DNA from: Coccinella septempunctata
Taxonomy: Eukaryota; Arthropoda; Insecta; Coleoptera; Coccinellidae
DNA length: 64,000 nucleotides
Assembly: GCF_907165205.1 (NCBI RefSeq)
Contig: NC_058190.1
Location: 43,078,116 to 43,142,115, forward strand
Direction of reading: 5' to 3'
In this document: piece after piece, positions 11,343-22,170 of the stretch
Layout of the letters: each line of letters opens with the position of its first letter
How positions within the stretch are numbered: the stretch's first letter is position 1
Notes under the pieces: model-generated
Seen by the model: the letters and a program-made list of their open reading frames with translations, nothing else
The model's database searches: none
Told to the model about the DNA's origin: nothing
Position numbers and translations under genes: made by a program

Positions 11343-12127
11343 ACCAAACACGAATTATAATAATTCGTCTCTAACTACAACTTATGGTTTCGATACTTTC
11401 GAATCCAATGGTCCCAATGGATATATCGATGTCAAATCGCAAATATTGTAAGGATATCTATTATAATTATGGTTACGTTTCGGTTCAAGTCGATACATCT
11501 GTCAATAAAATTAATTCTTTCGAATAATATCTTCTTAGTTGACCTTTTTTACTTCGTTCCCAATTGTTATGTTTAACAGTTGATGGGGATAACTTATAAA
11601 TTTATCTCTATTCGTTTGTTTTCTGAGTTATCTGAAACAACTGTTATACATGTGTTTTTTTGGGAAGAAACTTTAAGTTGTTTTTATCACATCCTTTTTT
11701 TTTACCGTATCGAGCTCATGCTCTCTGAAATCTATTGAGGGTATATAGTCAGCTGCAAATGGTTGCATAAAAACCAGGGCTGGTATTTTCGAGCATTCGC
11801 AATATATGCGATCGTACGCATCGAAAAACGTTGTGATGTTTTTTACAGCAAATAGCAGAGTTTTCCAGAGTTTCACCAAAGCATTAGGTGATTTTATATG
11901 GGCTAAACACAAGTATTGGTAGTATTGATTGCTCAACCTTTTTTTATCGTTTCTATTTGATAAATGTGATAGCTACCCTATCCCATTCGGTTCCACAACG
12001 AAAATTCACCGAAATATTATGGCGAGATTTTTTGTTTGGTACTAGAAGAGAAAAGCTTCAATGCGTGAACATAAAATGAATGATTTCGAAATATGAAACG
12101 GTTACTGCATTTTTAAAGATTATAAAA
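11343..12127. other. Array spacer, unit 1
   Basis: Homologous to 14,166-14,956. A minus-strand open frame (11,673-11,936) is present in both copies (LVKLWKTLLFAVKNIT is shared), but the differences fall freely on codon positions and there is no start or splice context, so I do not call it a gene. Confidence 0.5.
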
Positions 12128-12234
12128 CGTTCCATAAACATAAAAACTATTCTATCAATTATTGAATGTCCGATTTCATTACGATCCTGGCACATCAAAT
12201 AATGATTAGAATGAAATTGAAAACGCTTTGAATG

Positions 12235-12252
12235 TATTTAAGGAACTTTTCC
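12235..12252 (+). promoter_or_regulatory. TATA-like box and GGAACTTTTCC site, peptide gene 2
   Basis: TATTTAAG (12,235-12,242) and GGAACTTTTCC (12,242-12,252), 42 bp before the start codon, same as in copies 1 and 3. Confidence 0.4.
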
Positions 12253-12276
12253 GAATGAGTTTATTCGTTAAAAGAC

Positions 12277-12976
12277 ATGGAACTGAAACAGATAGTATAT
12301 CTTTTCTTCGCAGTCATTGCAGCGTAAGTTATTATATCCCTTATTTTTAATATATTGCCATTATTGTCGAATATGAATAAACGAAATTTTTAAGAAGAAT
12401 CTCTCTAGGAAATTCTACATTGTGAAAACAAATTTCAGAAAATTCTATACATGAAGTGACTAGTTTTGAATTTCACTGTTGTAGAAATTGGAATCATTTG
12501 AGGTTATCGATAACTATGTGATAATTTGAGGAACAATACACAATTCAAAATTAGCTGAGGATGGTCCTAAATATGTTCTATAGATATGAATAAATTATCG
12601 TGTTGTAAGATTTGGAACATTCATTTCGATGGGTATGGAATTATGTGTAGGATTTTAATTATTAGCTAGAAATGCTCTTTAGTTCTTCGAGAAAAATTTA
12701 TTTATATGCGTACGAACATAGTTTTCTATTCTTGGGTATTAAAATTCGATTCAATCTGTACCTTTGAGTATTGAGGTTAAAACACAATATCTGCATTAAA
12801 AAAAATGAGATAATATTTCCATTCCAACAAAGTTATCGTTTTTTCTTAACAATTTATTTTCTCGGAGGCATGAATTCATTTCCTTCATTTTCAGAACCTA
12901 TACTTATCGACAAGGACCGTATATAATCACGAAGGATGATTTAATGGGTTTTCATCCAGTGTACCCATATGTTTGA
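12277..12976 (+). CDS. Short secreted peptide, array copy 2 (two exons)
   Basis: Exon 1 is 12,277-12,323, donor GTAAGT. The intron is 571 bp, acceptor CATTTTCAG. Exon 2 is 12,895-12,976. The 42-residue product has leader MELKQIVYLFFAVIAA and a 26-residue mature part starting TYTYRQGPYI, with KDDLM in the middle and YPYV at the end. There are no cysteines. Against copy 1, the first 17 mature codons differ at seven positions (K/T, Y/T, Q/R, E/Q, T/I, M/T, E/K), all amino-acid changing, with no silent difference, while the intron is about 95% identical by eye. AATAAA lies at 13,062-13,067. No known family; secreted and very short is all that the sequence shows. Confidence 0.72.
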
Positions 12977-13435
12977 TCACTCGTGTGCAATACATGTTAT
13001 GCCGCTCTATAAATACTTATGCTGAGTTTTGTCAAAAAAGGGCCTCATTATGATGAAAAAAAATAAATAAAAATTTATTGAAGATGAATTATTCTTTTTA
13101 GTATTTCTGTATTTTCTGCAACCCATATTTCTCGACAGAATCAAGACATGGATAAAAAACTGTTAATCCGTAACTCAACTTAGACAACACTATAAGGTTT
13201 CGCAGAGATAGGTACTTCCGTGATTTTGGGTCCAAAAAATGTCGCTGTCGATACAAATATCGTGATTTTCACGGGACTTTCTGATGCTTTCGAGGAATAT
13301 TCCTGATGGAACTGTGCGTGATCAAAGGTAACGGATGCTGGTCGAAATGAATAAACAAGCAGCAGGTATCTCCTGGTCCATCTCCCGACGCTCCAACCTG
13401 TATTAATTATCCTTATCAACATAATTCCTCTACCC

Positions 13436-14165
13436 CTAAGATGTCGTGGCAGCTGGCAGCTCTGTCCGTTCTATTGAGCTTTTGGGGTGATGTTTATTGT
13501 GTTTACTCTGCATCGTCCTTATTTTTCTCTGTAAGGCTGCTAAATCGGTGGTGGTCCAAGAGATTATACCGAATGAGTAGCTCAGCGTCGAGCAAGCGTA
13601 GGTATTGATCGCTTTCATCAAATTCTTGCTGTTAAGGCCAGATCTCATTATCCTTCTCAATCTTCGGGTGAACTCCTCCGTTAATTCTTTCTTCACCTGG
13701 CTCTGATTGATTTTTCTTGCCTGTTTTATGCCCAGATCTTGTATGTGTCTCCTTCCTTTAATGCTCCAATTTCTGCACCTTCCTTAAGTTTGAACGTACC
13801 ATCTTCTATTTTCCCTCTGGTTATATTCAGCAGTCGGCATTTTTCAAGTCAAAACTTCATTTTGATGTCTTCCGAGAATCCTTCCACTATTTTCAGCATC
13901 AGTTGCATTTGTTTTTTGGTAGATGCGAAAAGTTTCAAATCGTTCATGTAAAGGAGATGCTCAGTCTCATCGTAGTTCTACTGTCGCTTTTGATGGCAAA
14001 TCCGTAGAATTCAATCTATGAGACAAGTGATTCAGGGCCATACAGAACCATAGAGGGTCAGCAAATCTCCTTGGAAAATTCCGCTTCTTATTGGAATAGG
14101 TCCTATTGTAATGGAGCCATCTACTGCTTTCATTTGAAGACAAGTACGCCAGGTTACAATGTTTT
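13436..14165 (-). pseudogene. Non-LTR reverse transcriptase fragment, unit 2
   Basis: Second copy of the fragment at 10,740-11,342, better preserved at its 3' side: KKELTEEFTRRLRRIM, SGLNSKNLMKAINTYA, then TLSYSFGIISWTTTDLAALQ and KHNKHHPKSSIERTELP, the usual region after the RT thumb. It carries the same YMND change at the catalytic box plus a frameshift beside it. Sharing the dead catalytic box with unit 1 shows that the insertion was already inactive when the unit duplicated. Unit 3 ends before this fragment. Confidence 0.8.
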
Positions 14166-14956
14166 ACCAAACACGAATTATAATAAATCGTCTCTAATTA
14201 CAACTTATGGTTTCGATACTTTCGAATCCAATGTAATGGTCCCAATGGATATATCGATGTCAAATCGGAAATATTGCAAGGATATCTATTATAATTATGG
14301 TTACGTTTCGGTTCAAGTCGATACATCTGTCAATAAAATTAATTCTTTCGAATAATATTTTCTTAGTTGACCTTTTTTACTCAGTTTCCAATTGTTATGT
14401 TTAACAGTTGATGGGGATAACTTATAAATTTATCTCTATTCGTTTGTTTTCTGAGTTTCTGGAACAACTGTTATACATGTGTGTTCTTTTGGGAAGAAAC
14501 TTTAAGTTGTTTTTATCACATCCTTTTTTTTACCGTATCGAGCTCATGCTCTCTGAAATCGATTAAGGGTATATAGTCAGCTGCAGATGGTTGCATAAAA
14601 ACCAGGACTGGTATTCTCGAGCATTCGCAATATATGCGATCGTACGCATCGAAATACATTGTGATGTTTTTTACAGCAAATAGCAGAGTTTTCCAGAGTT
14701 TCACCAAAGCATTTTGTGCTTTTATATGGGCTAAACACAAGTATTGGTAGTATTGATTGCTTAACCTTTTTTTTATCGTTTCTATTTGATAAATGTGATA
14801 GCTACCCTATTTCATTCGGTTCCACAACGAAAATTCACCGAAATATTATGGCGAGATTTTTTGTTTGGTACTAAAAGAGAAAAGCTTCAATGCGTGAACA
14901 TAATATGAATGATTTCGAAATATGAAATGGTTACTGCATTTTTAAACATTATAAAA
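14166..14956. other. Array spacer, unit 2
   Basis: Homologous to 11,343-12,127. No independent gene; see the spacer of unit 1. Confidence 0.5.
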
Positions 14957-15063
14957 CGTTCCATAAACATAAAAACTATTCTATCAATTATTGAATGTAC
15001 GATTTCATTACGATCCTGGCACATCAAATAATGATTAGAATGAAATTGAAAACGCTTTGAATG

Positions 15064-15081
15064 TATTTAAGGAACTTTTCC
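15064..15081 (+). promoter_or_regulatory. TATA-like box and GGAACTTTTCC site, peptide gene 3
   Basis: TATTTAAG (15,064-15,071) and GGAACTTTTCC (15,071-15,081), 42 bp before the start codon, unchanged from copies 1 and 2. Confidence 0.4.
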
Positions 15082-15105
15082 GAATGAGTTTATTCGTTAA
15101 AAGAC

Positions 15106-15818
15106 ATGGAACTGAAACAGATAGTATATCTTTTCTTCGCAGTCATTGCAGCGTAAGTTATTATATCCCTTATTTTTAATATATCGCCATTATTGTCGAA
15201 TATGAATAAACGAAATTTTTAAGAAGAATCTCTCTAGGAAATTGTACATTATAAAAACAAATTTCAGAAAATTCTATACATGAAATGACTAGTTTTGAAT
15301 TTGACTGTCGTAGAAATTGAAATCATTGGAGGTTATCGATAACTATGTGATAATTTGAGCAACAATACACAATTCTTAATTAGCTGAGGATGGTCCTAAA
15401 TATGTTCTATAGATATGAATAAGTTATCGTGGTGTACGATTCGGAACATTCATTTCTATGGGTATGGAATTATGTGTAGGTTTTTAATTATTAGCTAGAA
15501 ATGCCCTCTAGTTCTTCGAGAAAAATTTAGTTATATTCGTACGAACATAGATTTCTATTCTTGGGTATTAAAATTCGATCTAATCTGTACCTTTGAATAT
15601 TGAGGTTAAAACACAATATCTGCATTAAAAAAAATGAGATAATATTTCCATTCCAACAAAGTTATCGTTTTTTCGTAACAATTTATTTTCGGTGGCATGA
15701 ATTCATTTCCTTCATTTTCAGAGCCTATACTTATCGAGAAGGATCGCATACTATCACGGTGGATGATTCAATGTATCCACACATAATTGAGATGAACCCA
15801 TTGAACCCATATGTTTGA
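15106..15818 (+). CDS. Short secreted peptide, array copy 3 (two exons)
   Basis: Exon 1 is 15,106-15,152, identical in sequence to copy 2, donor GTAAGT. The intron is 569 bp, acceptor CATTTTCAG. Exon 2 is 15,722-15,818. The 47-residue product has the same leader (MELKQIVYLFFAVIAA) and a 31-residue mature part beginning AYTYREGSHT, with VDDSM in the middle and LNPYV at the end. It is five codons longer than copy 2, in frame. In the first 17 mature codons it differs from copy 2 at eight positions, all replacement changes. AATAAA lies at 15,902-15,907. The frame, the splice sites and the shared PYV end argue for three live genes rather than pseudogenes. Function not recognised. Confidence 0.72.
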
Positions 15819-16257
15819 TCGCTCGTGTGCAATACATGTTATGCCGCCCTATAAATACTTATGCTGAGTTTTGTCAAGTGAGGACTCATTATGATGGAAA
15901 AAATAAATAAAAATTTATTGAAGATGAAATATTTATTTTAGTATTTCTGTATTTTCTGCAACACATATTTCTCGACAGAATCAAGACATGGATAAAAAAC
16001 TGTTAATCCGTAACCCAACTTAGACAACACTATAAGGTTTCGCAGAGATAGGTACTTCCGTGATTTTGGGTCCAAAAAATGTCGCTGTCGATACAAATAT
16101 CGTGATTTTCACTGGACTTTGTGATGCTTTCGAGGAATATTCCTGATGGAACTGTGCGTGATCAAAGGTAACGGATGCTGGTCGAAATGAATAAACAAGC
16201 AGCAGGTATCTTCTGGTCCATCTTCCGACGCTCCAACCTGTATTAATTATCCTTATC

Positions 16258-16503
16258 GTCATAGCACGGATCTCGTGTTCTACTCCAGTAGCAAAACCAT
16301 TGAACAGCACTTAACCAAACCAGAATCTGCCCGAATACGAACACTAATACGAAGAGATGATGCTGTGATATATTTCTTGATCCATCACAGGTGAACACGT
16401 ATTCGTAACGTAATTCAAACAAGTGGTACGAATTAAATTGAAGAACGACAAAATTCCGTAGAATTTTTCAACTTTTCGGGAGCTAAATGCTCCCGAATGC
16501 AGT
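16258..16503. other. Unassigned flank right of the array
   Basis: Sequence that differs from both other units; no feature recognised. Confidence 0.4.
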
Positions 16504-17340
16504 ATAGAGAGAGAGAGAGAGATAGACTTTATTAAACATTATTATGTACAGTATTTGCGATAAAATTGTTTTTTTATGTTATAAAAACACCAGTGAGTGA
16601 TAGTTCTTACATATACATGTTTTGTTTAGCTATCTTTTTGAGACAATGGTACAAAACCTTATAATAATTCATAGTATTTCACATTGTGACAGAATACTGT
16701 GATTGTGATTAATTTTGCTGGAAATAAAAGTAAAAAACCCTGCACTTTATTTTTACAATTTCTTTATTATTATTATTGAATGTCTTCATTGCCCATGCAA
16801 TTGGCCATCGACCAGCGGTCCTTCAGCCTGTATTTTACAATTTTGGTACATTTAATTAAATTTAACAATTTTTAGTACATCAATTATATTGCTTATGGTG
16901 AAAACTGACAGTTAAATATTTTACATCTCTCTATTGAATATTTCTGAGTTGAGTTAATAGTGGAAATTTTGGATGTTTTCTTTTGGATGTGTTCCTTCCT
17001 TCCTCATGATATTGGGCGATGACATCGACGACATCGTCTAACTGCCGTAACTTATTATAGAATTTCTTATTACGTCTGCTCATTCTTATGTCAATAGAAT
17101 TTCTTTAGAATTGTGTGTTCATTATTTAAGTTCACACTTTCAATTAATGAAAGAACTCGGATACTGGATACTGCTCATATCTTTTGAAAAGATTGGCAGA
17201 TCTTCGTAAGGGAGAACATGCTTTTCATTTCGATTCTTATTTGTGAACCTAGTAGTAATAGCGTAGTATAGAGTAAGATATTTCAAACGGAGCGGAGGAT
17301 GCAGCCTTAACCGAAACCGATGGGCCGCTTTGAGAAATAT
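16504..17340 (-). mobile_element. Possible retroelement 3' end with (TC)n tail
   Basis: Read on the minus strand, this stretch ends TTTAATAAAGTC followed by TATCTCTCTCTCTCTCT (plus-strand AG microsatellite at 16,504-16,521). A poly(A)-type signal followed by a simple-repeat tail is typical of LINE or SINE 3' ends. No coding domain is recognisable upstream, so class and 5' limit are guesses. Confidence 0.3.
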
Positions 17341-17595
17341 TTTCAAATCTCATCACGATGCGCCACCTGTCCCGCAAATACTGAACCAAACCTCACTTAC
17401 ACTGCAGACTCCTACACACTCATTCATGATTGCCAGATTTAACTACTACCTGCAGTCAACTCATGTTCAACAATTCGTCAAGCGACTCCAGGAGTATCAA
17501 GAGGGTTCGCTCGCTAGACCACATTGGGTCAGGAAATAATGTGGAAATGGAATACACGGTACTCCTCAAAGTGCCAACCGGGCACCTCGGAAGTA

Positions 17596-18140
17596 TACAG
17601 GGCGAATCTTTGACTCGTACAAATATTTCAACTGTAGATTCTTGAAGTCAAAAGTAACACTTTTTTCCTATACCATTTTTTTCCGATTCGGCCCTGATAA
17701 AAAGATATAAGTAGCCATTTTAAGTTTTCATAATAATGAGCTATGCCACCCCTGGAAAATCAAAACTTCCCTCAGAATAACAAGCTAAATATATGACCCT
17801 ACCTACATATCTGTGAATTATTTAAACAGAGTTGCATTCAGCAGAAGTACCCAATTTTTCGAATATCACAGATATTTTTGAACATCAAATTACTCGAAAA
17901 CGGCGTCCTTCTTAGTTTCAAGAGTTGAGTTCTTTGAATTTTTGGTATTTTTATGGTAAGTAATGGTCATAATGAGAAAACTGGAAGACGTGGGGGATAT
18001 CTTGTGTATAATTTTTTTTTATGGTTTTTCAACAGCCTGTATCTTTCAAACCGAACCGATTCGAAAAAAATGGTGTAGAAAAAAAGTGTTTCATTCGACC
18101 TCAAAAATCTACTGTTAAGATATTTGTACGAGTGAAAGAC
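17596..18140. mobile_element. Long-TIR repeat family 3, copy 1
   Basis: The left end reads ACAGGGCGAATCTTTGACTC, then GTACAAATATTTCAACTGTA, then GATTCTTGAAGTC, GTAACAC and ATACCATTTTT. The right end carries the complement of the same blocks in reverse order (AAAATGGT, AGTGTTTC, GACCTCAAAAATCTACTG, TATTTGTACGAGTGAAAGAC). The inverted ends thus exceed 90 bp, and the last ~15 bp on the right (ACTCACCCTGTA) are lost. Related copies: 41,008-41,665, 63,838-64,000 (cut by the window) and the fragment at 6,797-6,920. Non-autonomous. Confidence 0.8.
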
Positions 18141-19734
18141 AAATATATAAGGTGTTTCGCTAACATCGGGAACAAATTCAGGATATTATTCTTCCGGTTC
18201 GAAAAGGTCCTTTAGGGTTTGTGCAGAGAAAAAAAAGAGGTATGACAATGGATGATACCCTCCATAGTATGGCCTTTTCATCAATGTGGGAGCTTGTGAA
18301 GTTGTTGAGTTGTTGAAAAATGCAAAAAAGGGATAGTCGAATAGACATACTCCAGTGATGACCACCCAGTTCATCATAGTTGAACACTCGATGCCATCCA
18401 TGTTATCCTTGAACACCTGACACAATAGCTGAAATACGACTGTAATCTCACAAATGGATCTCGTAAAACGGCAGAGACAATGTCGCTAAAAATTTCGAGA
18501 CAGCATGTTTACAGCACATTTGTTTCTGGGGAATGCCGCTGGTATGCATACTTTTCGGTTAAATGTTCAATCGGACCTGCACAACTGCGTGGAGTAAAAG
18601 GTACCGCAAGGATAATGGCAGAAATTTAATTTAGGAACGGTATTCGAAGAGCACGGTTTTTCGGGGAATTTAGATAACATTTTGGGAAGATCGGTAAGCT
18701 GGACTTTATGGTGGTTCATTGTTCCGCACACAAAACCAAACTTGAATCGAATCCCTGAGTATTTAAGGAAACCAATGTAGAAAGGATAGAGTCCTTTTAA
18801 ATACTCGATCAAAACACAAATCACCTTTGTACTGCCTTTCGAAAGAGATCGTAAATGAAAATCTCTGCATCAAAACATTTTCGAAGTCAATGAAAAATAT
18901 TGATATTTTCAAGTTGAAATGAAACGAAAATGCTAGAAATCATTTCTATAGCATTGAATCTGGAAAATCAGTCGCATTTGCAAAATTTGGATAGCCCATT
19001 AAAAATAATCATCGTGATGGTTTAATTTTGCTACGTGTATTTATTTTATGGAAATGGATTCTCATTTTCCCAGATGAAATTATTCCTTAGTATGGACTCT
19101 AATAGGGAATACTCCTTCTGACAAAAATGACGTATTTTTTATGAAATATCTTTAAAACGTAACATTTTGAAATAACCATTTCAACCGTTTCCCAAAAAAA
19201 TTATTTTAAGTACTTAAAAATGAAAAATAAAAATGGGTATTTAAAATTTAAAGCGTTGATAATAAAGGACAACAAATACATTATCTTGATGAGATAGACA
19301 CAGATGGCTGTCTATGAAGTCTGCGACGAACGAGGAAGGTCGTAAAATTTCATGGGATTTTTATGGCCGGTTGCTGTTGAGGCTCGCCAGTAAGTACGCG
19401 CCTTATGACGGCTGTAAATAAACAGTTGTTATTTCATGAACAAGCTGATCGGACATTGTACTTTTTATTTTCTGGTAGGCGCTGTTGCCAAATCGTAAAC
19501 TTGAAACAAAGCGATTTAAACTTTAAAACCCCATATTTGAAGATTGATTATTAATAGTTTCCGTGGTGAATTTGAAAATTCCATGAATGAAACTCATAAT
19601 TATTCAGTTTGAACTTTCATATGCAGTGTTAACCCATTTATTCATCATTACAGGAAACTGAAAATGGAAGTAGAATTGACACCGCAATCTAAAGTGCACC
19701 TAGCCGATTTCATTCAACATTAACGTCCCAGTTA
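18141..19734. other. Unassigned; two minus-strand open frames of unknown nature
   Basis: Minus-strand frames at 18,567-18,824 and 18,186-18,425 look more protein-like than chance (mixed hydrophobic stretches such as WVVITGVCLFDYPFFAF), but they are separated by stops and frame changes and I recognise no family. They may be a decayed gene or an old element. 18,830-19,734 holds nothing I can name. Confidence 0.3.
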
Positions 19735-20535
19735 ATTAAATTTTAAACGGAGGCACAATTGCGACTGTGTGCCCTCCTGTGACTGAAGAGACCCAACCGT
19801 GACCTACAGATCCTTCCACACGCATGGATAGTCACCAACCAGATCTGGGCGCCGCTGTATTCATCCCGAGTCTGCATTATAATTGTGCACCAAAGACCTC
19901 CATTATGATCTATCTAACACTAGCTGTTCCCAGTTATGATTCGCATTAACCAATTTTAGGGATTGATGCAGTATATCCTTAAACCGCTTATACTGGCCTC
20001 CTGGTTTCGGAGCTCCCACTATGAATTCGCCATACAGAGCTATTTTGGGAAGTCTTGTATCTTGCATCCTCAGAATGTGGCCTCTCCATCTGAGTCGGGC
20101 TCTCGTTACTTGAGTCTCAATTGTTGTACAACTCGCGCGCTGCAAGACTTCTGCATTTGAAACTTTGTGAATCCATCTGATGTGCATGGATTGTCTTATA
20201 TGACGTTGTTGAGTTTGTTCAAGCTGTTTAATATGTCTCCTGTAGGGTGTCTAGCTTTCACTTCCGTAAAGAAGCGTTGGGAGGACCACTGCTTTGTAAA
20301 CAGCTGTCTTGGTCTTCAGATTGAGGTCGTGATTTTAAAATACTCTGTCCTTAAGCTTCCAGAATGAACGTGATGCCGAATTGATACGGTTGTGTATTTC
20401 CGTGTCCAGGTTAGCCATAGTATTTATGAAGCTTCCCAAGTATTTGAACTGCTCGACCTGTTCTAGAGTTTCATCCTCCAGGCTGACATCTGTTTGAACA
20501 TGTTTCGTAATTATGTACACATTCCTCACAACAAT
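19735..20535 (-). pseudogene. LINE C-terminal fragment, minus strand
   Basis: The minus strand encodes the end of a non-LTR retrotransposon ORF: LEQVEQFKYLGSFINTMANL, INSASRSFWKLKDRVF, then in a shifted frame RASCTTIETQVTRARLRWRG, HILRMQDTRLPKIALYGEF and QSLKLVNANHNWEQL. The order (LGS block, YRRHIKQLEQ block, RWRGH block) matches the copy at 32,600-33,190, which also preserves the terminal zinc finger. Several frame breaks make it inactive. Clade not assigned. Confidence 0.85.
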
Positions 20536-22170
20536 TCAAGGTTAAAGTGTAAAGGTTTTCCAGTCAGACAGGTTTGCCTATTAGGGCAATAGAAAAGTCA
20601 AAGTACCAAACAAATAAGGCACATGCGGAAATATGACGAATAAAAACAATTTAGAACTATAAGAAACCTCTCAACTGGGAGAGACCAACAAACTCAGTCT
20701 GGTTTGAGTATAGCTAATAGCTCACCAAGAGACATATTGAAGGATATGAAAAAATGTACCTACAAGAAATTGTAAAACAAAAGAAAAGAAGAAAGAGTTG
20801 AACGAAGAAGAAATATTGCGAAGACAAGTATTTTCTGAAGAGAGCACCCTAGTCAAGCAACATTTCATTGCCTCTTTAGCAACAATATATACCTAATGAT
20901 ATAAATTTTTACTAGTACTATAAGCACTCAGTAGGTATTTTAATGACTATAGTTGGCATTTATTGGGTGTAATAGAGTTTTGTCATCTCCTTCCACCCAT
21001 AAATGCAACTACAACTGCTGTTGTAACATCCATATTTTCATATCCTGTATAGGGAATACTATACTTTCTTCGAGCTTATCAAAGAAGTTTATAACATTCT
21101 GGCTGAAATTTTTTTACAACAATTCCTAAACGTGTGAAACATAATAGTGATTCATAAGGCATGGAATAGGTGGTATCATAAAATTAATTATCCTAACGTC
21201 TTGTAATCACTACCAAAATTGGAACTCCTTCGTGAAATCCGTTTGAAAGATATTCAGAAAAATCAGGTTTTCAATGCTTTCCCTCAAAGCGTGGTAACTT
21301 CCTTATTATTCAGTTTTGAGAAAAAATTAACATGAAGAAAAACCCTTATATTTTGACGTAGCTTCTAGAAATTAATGTGCCTATTGATGTATTGACAAGG
21401 AAGTTTCTGCTTAAATTATTGCTGGTACTGCTTAGATCCTGACTGTAGGAAGTGGAACAAAAACAGCACTTATTGAAAAATATTCTGTATGCGATTAGTG
21501 AGTTGAGAAATCCTTACGTTGATAATTTTGATTGACAACACGAAATGCTCAACGGGATTTTTCTTAACTACATAACCATACGCGACTGGGTCCTTCATTC
21601 AAATCTATCTCAGCCTAATTAGCCGGACCATTAATCAGTGACGACCTGTGTCCATAACCGATTCGTGATTAGAAAGGAAATACCCTATGATATAATTAGT
21701 AATTCTTAATTTCTCTTCACAGGTAAGCCGTTATGACCCAACACGATCATGAATGTGATGGGTAAGTAATTTCACTGTAATTACATATAAGGTACATTTA
21801 ATTGGAAATAACAGACTAATAGGAATCTTATCATGTTATCCAATTAACAAAAAGATCCTTAATTGAACGGACTATAAATCATTCATCGTGTTCGGATCGA
21901 CTAGGTGATCAAAACATTGTCGTGTGGAGTTATTTTGCTTTTAAAATAATGTCTCAGCAGTCTCGCAACTTCGTTCGATGCTGACGACTGGATAAAAGTA
22001 AAATAAAAAAGGTTGAAGCGACTACTAAAATGCTCACTATTCACCTCGTCACAACGGGATATGAACCGGAGAGTGAAGAAACGGATGTAGAAGTTATCGG
22101 CACATTTGATGCCTCGAATATTCGAAGAAATTCTTTTTTCATGTGGATTTTGTCTCAATTTCGAAATACA
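20536..22170. other. Intergenic, nothing recognised
   Basis: AT-rich, only short chance frames. No repeat with a partner in the window was found. Confidence 0.45.

Larger units (their letters stand above)
9661..16257 (+). repeat. Head-to-tail triplication carrying secreted-peptide genes
   Basis: Three direct units begin at CGTTCCATAAACATAAAAAC: unit 1 at 9,661, unit 2 at about 12,128 and unit 3 at about 14,957. Unit 3 stops near 16,257, just after CCTGTATTAATTATCCTTATC, where it parts from unit 2. Each unit has promoter, signal-peptide exon, ~0.56 kb intron, mature-peptide exon, 3' UTR and a downstream minus-strand block; units 1 and 2 also carry a reverse-transcriptase fragment and a shared spacer. 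Unit 1 lacks about 360 bp present in unit 2, between GTCGCTGTCG and TAGGTATTGAT. By eye the non-coding parts are about 95% identical, so the duplication is recent or homogenised. Confidence 0.92.

Noticed and set aside
11673..11936. Minus-strand open frame repeated at 14,516-14,740, looking like a second gene in the array
   Set aside because: It is repeated only because the unit is duplicated. Differences between copies are not concentrated at silent positions, and there is no leader, splice or poly(A) context.
13180..13422. Minus-strand frame shared with 16,020-16,310
   Set aside because: Again a by-product of the duplication; no known domain and no start context.
18178..18824. Minus-strand frames as an odorant-receptor-like pseudogene
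   Set aside because: Hydrophobic stretches are suggestive, but none of the conserved receptor motifs could be seen. Left as unassigned.
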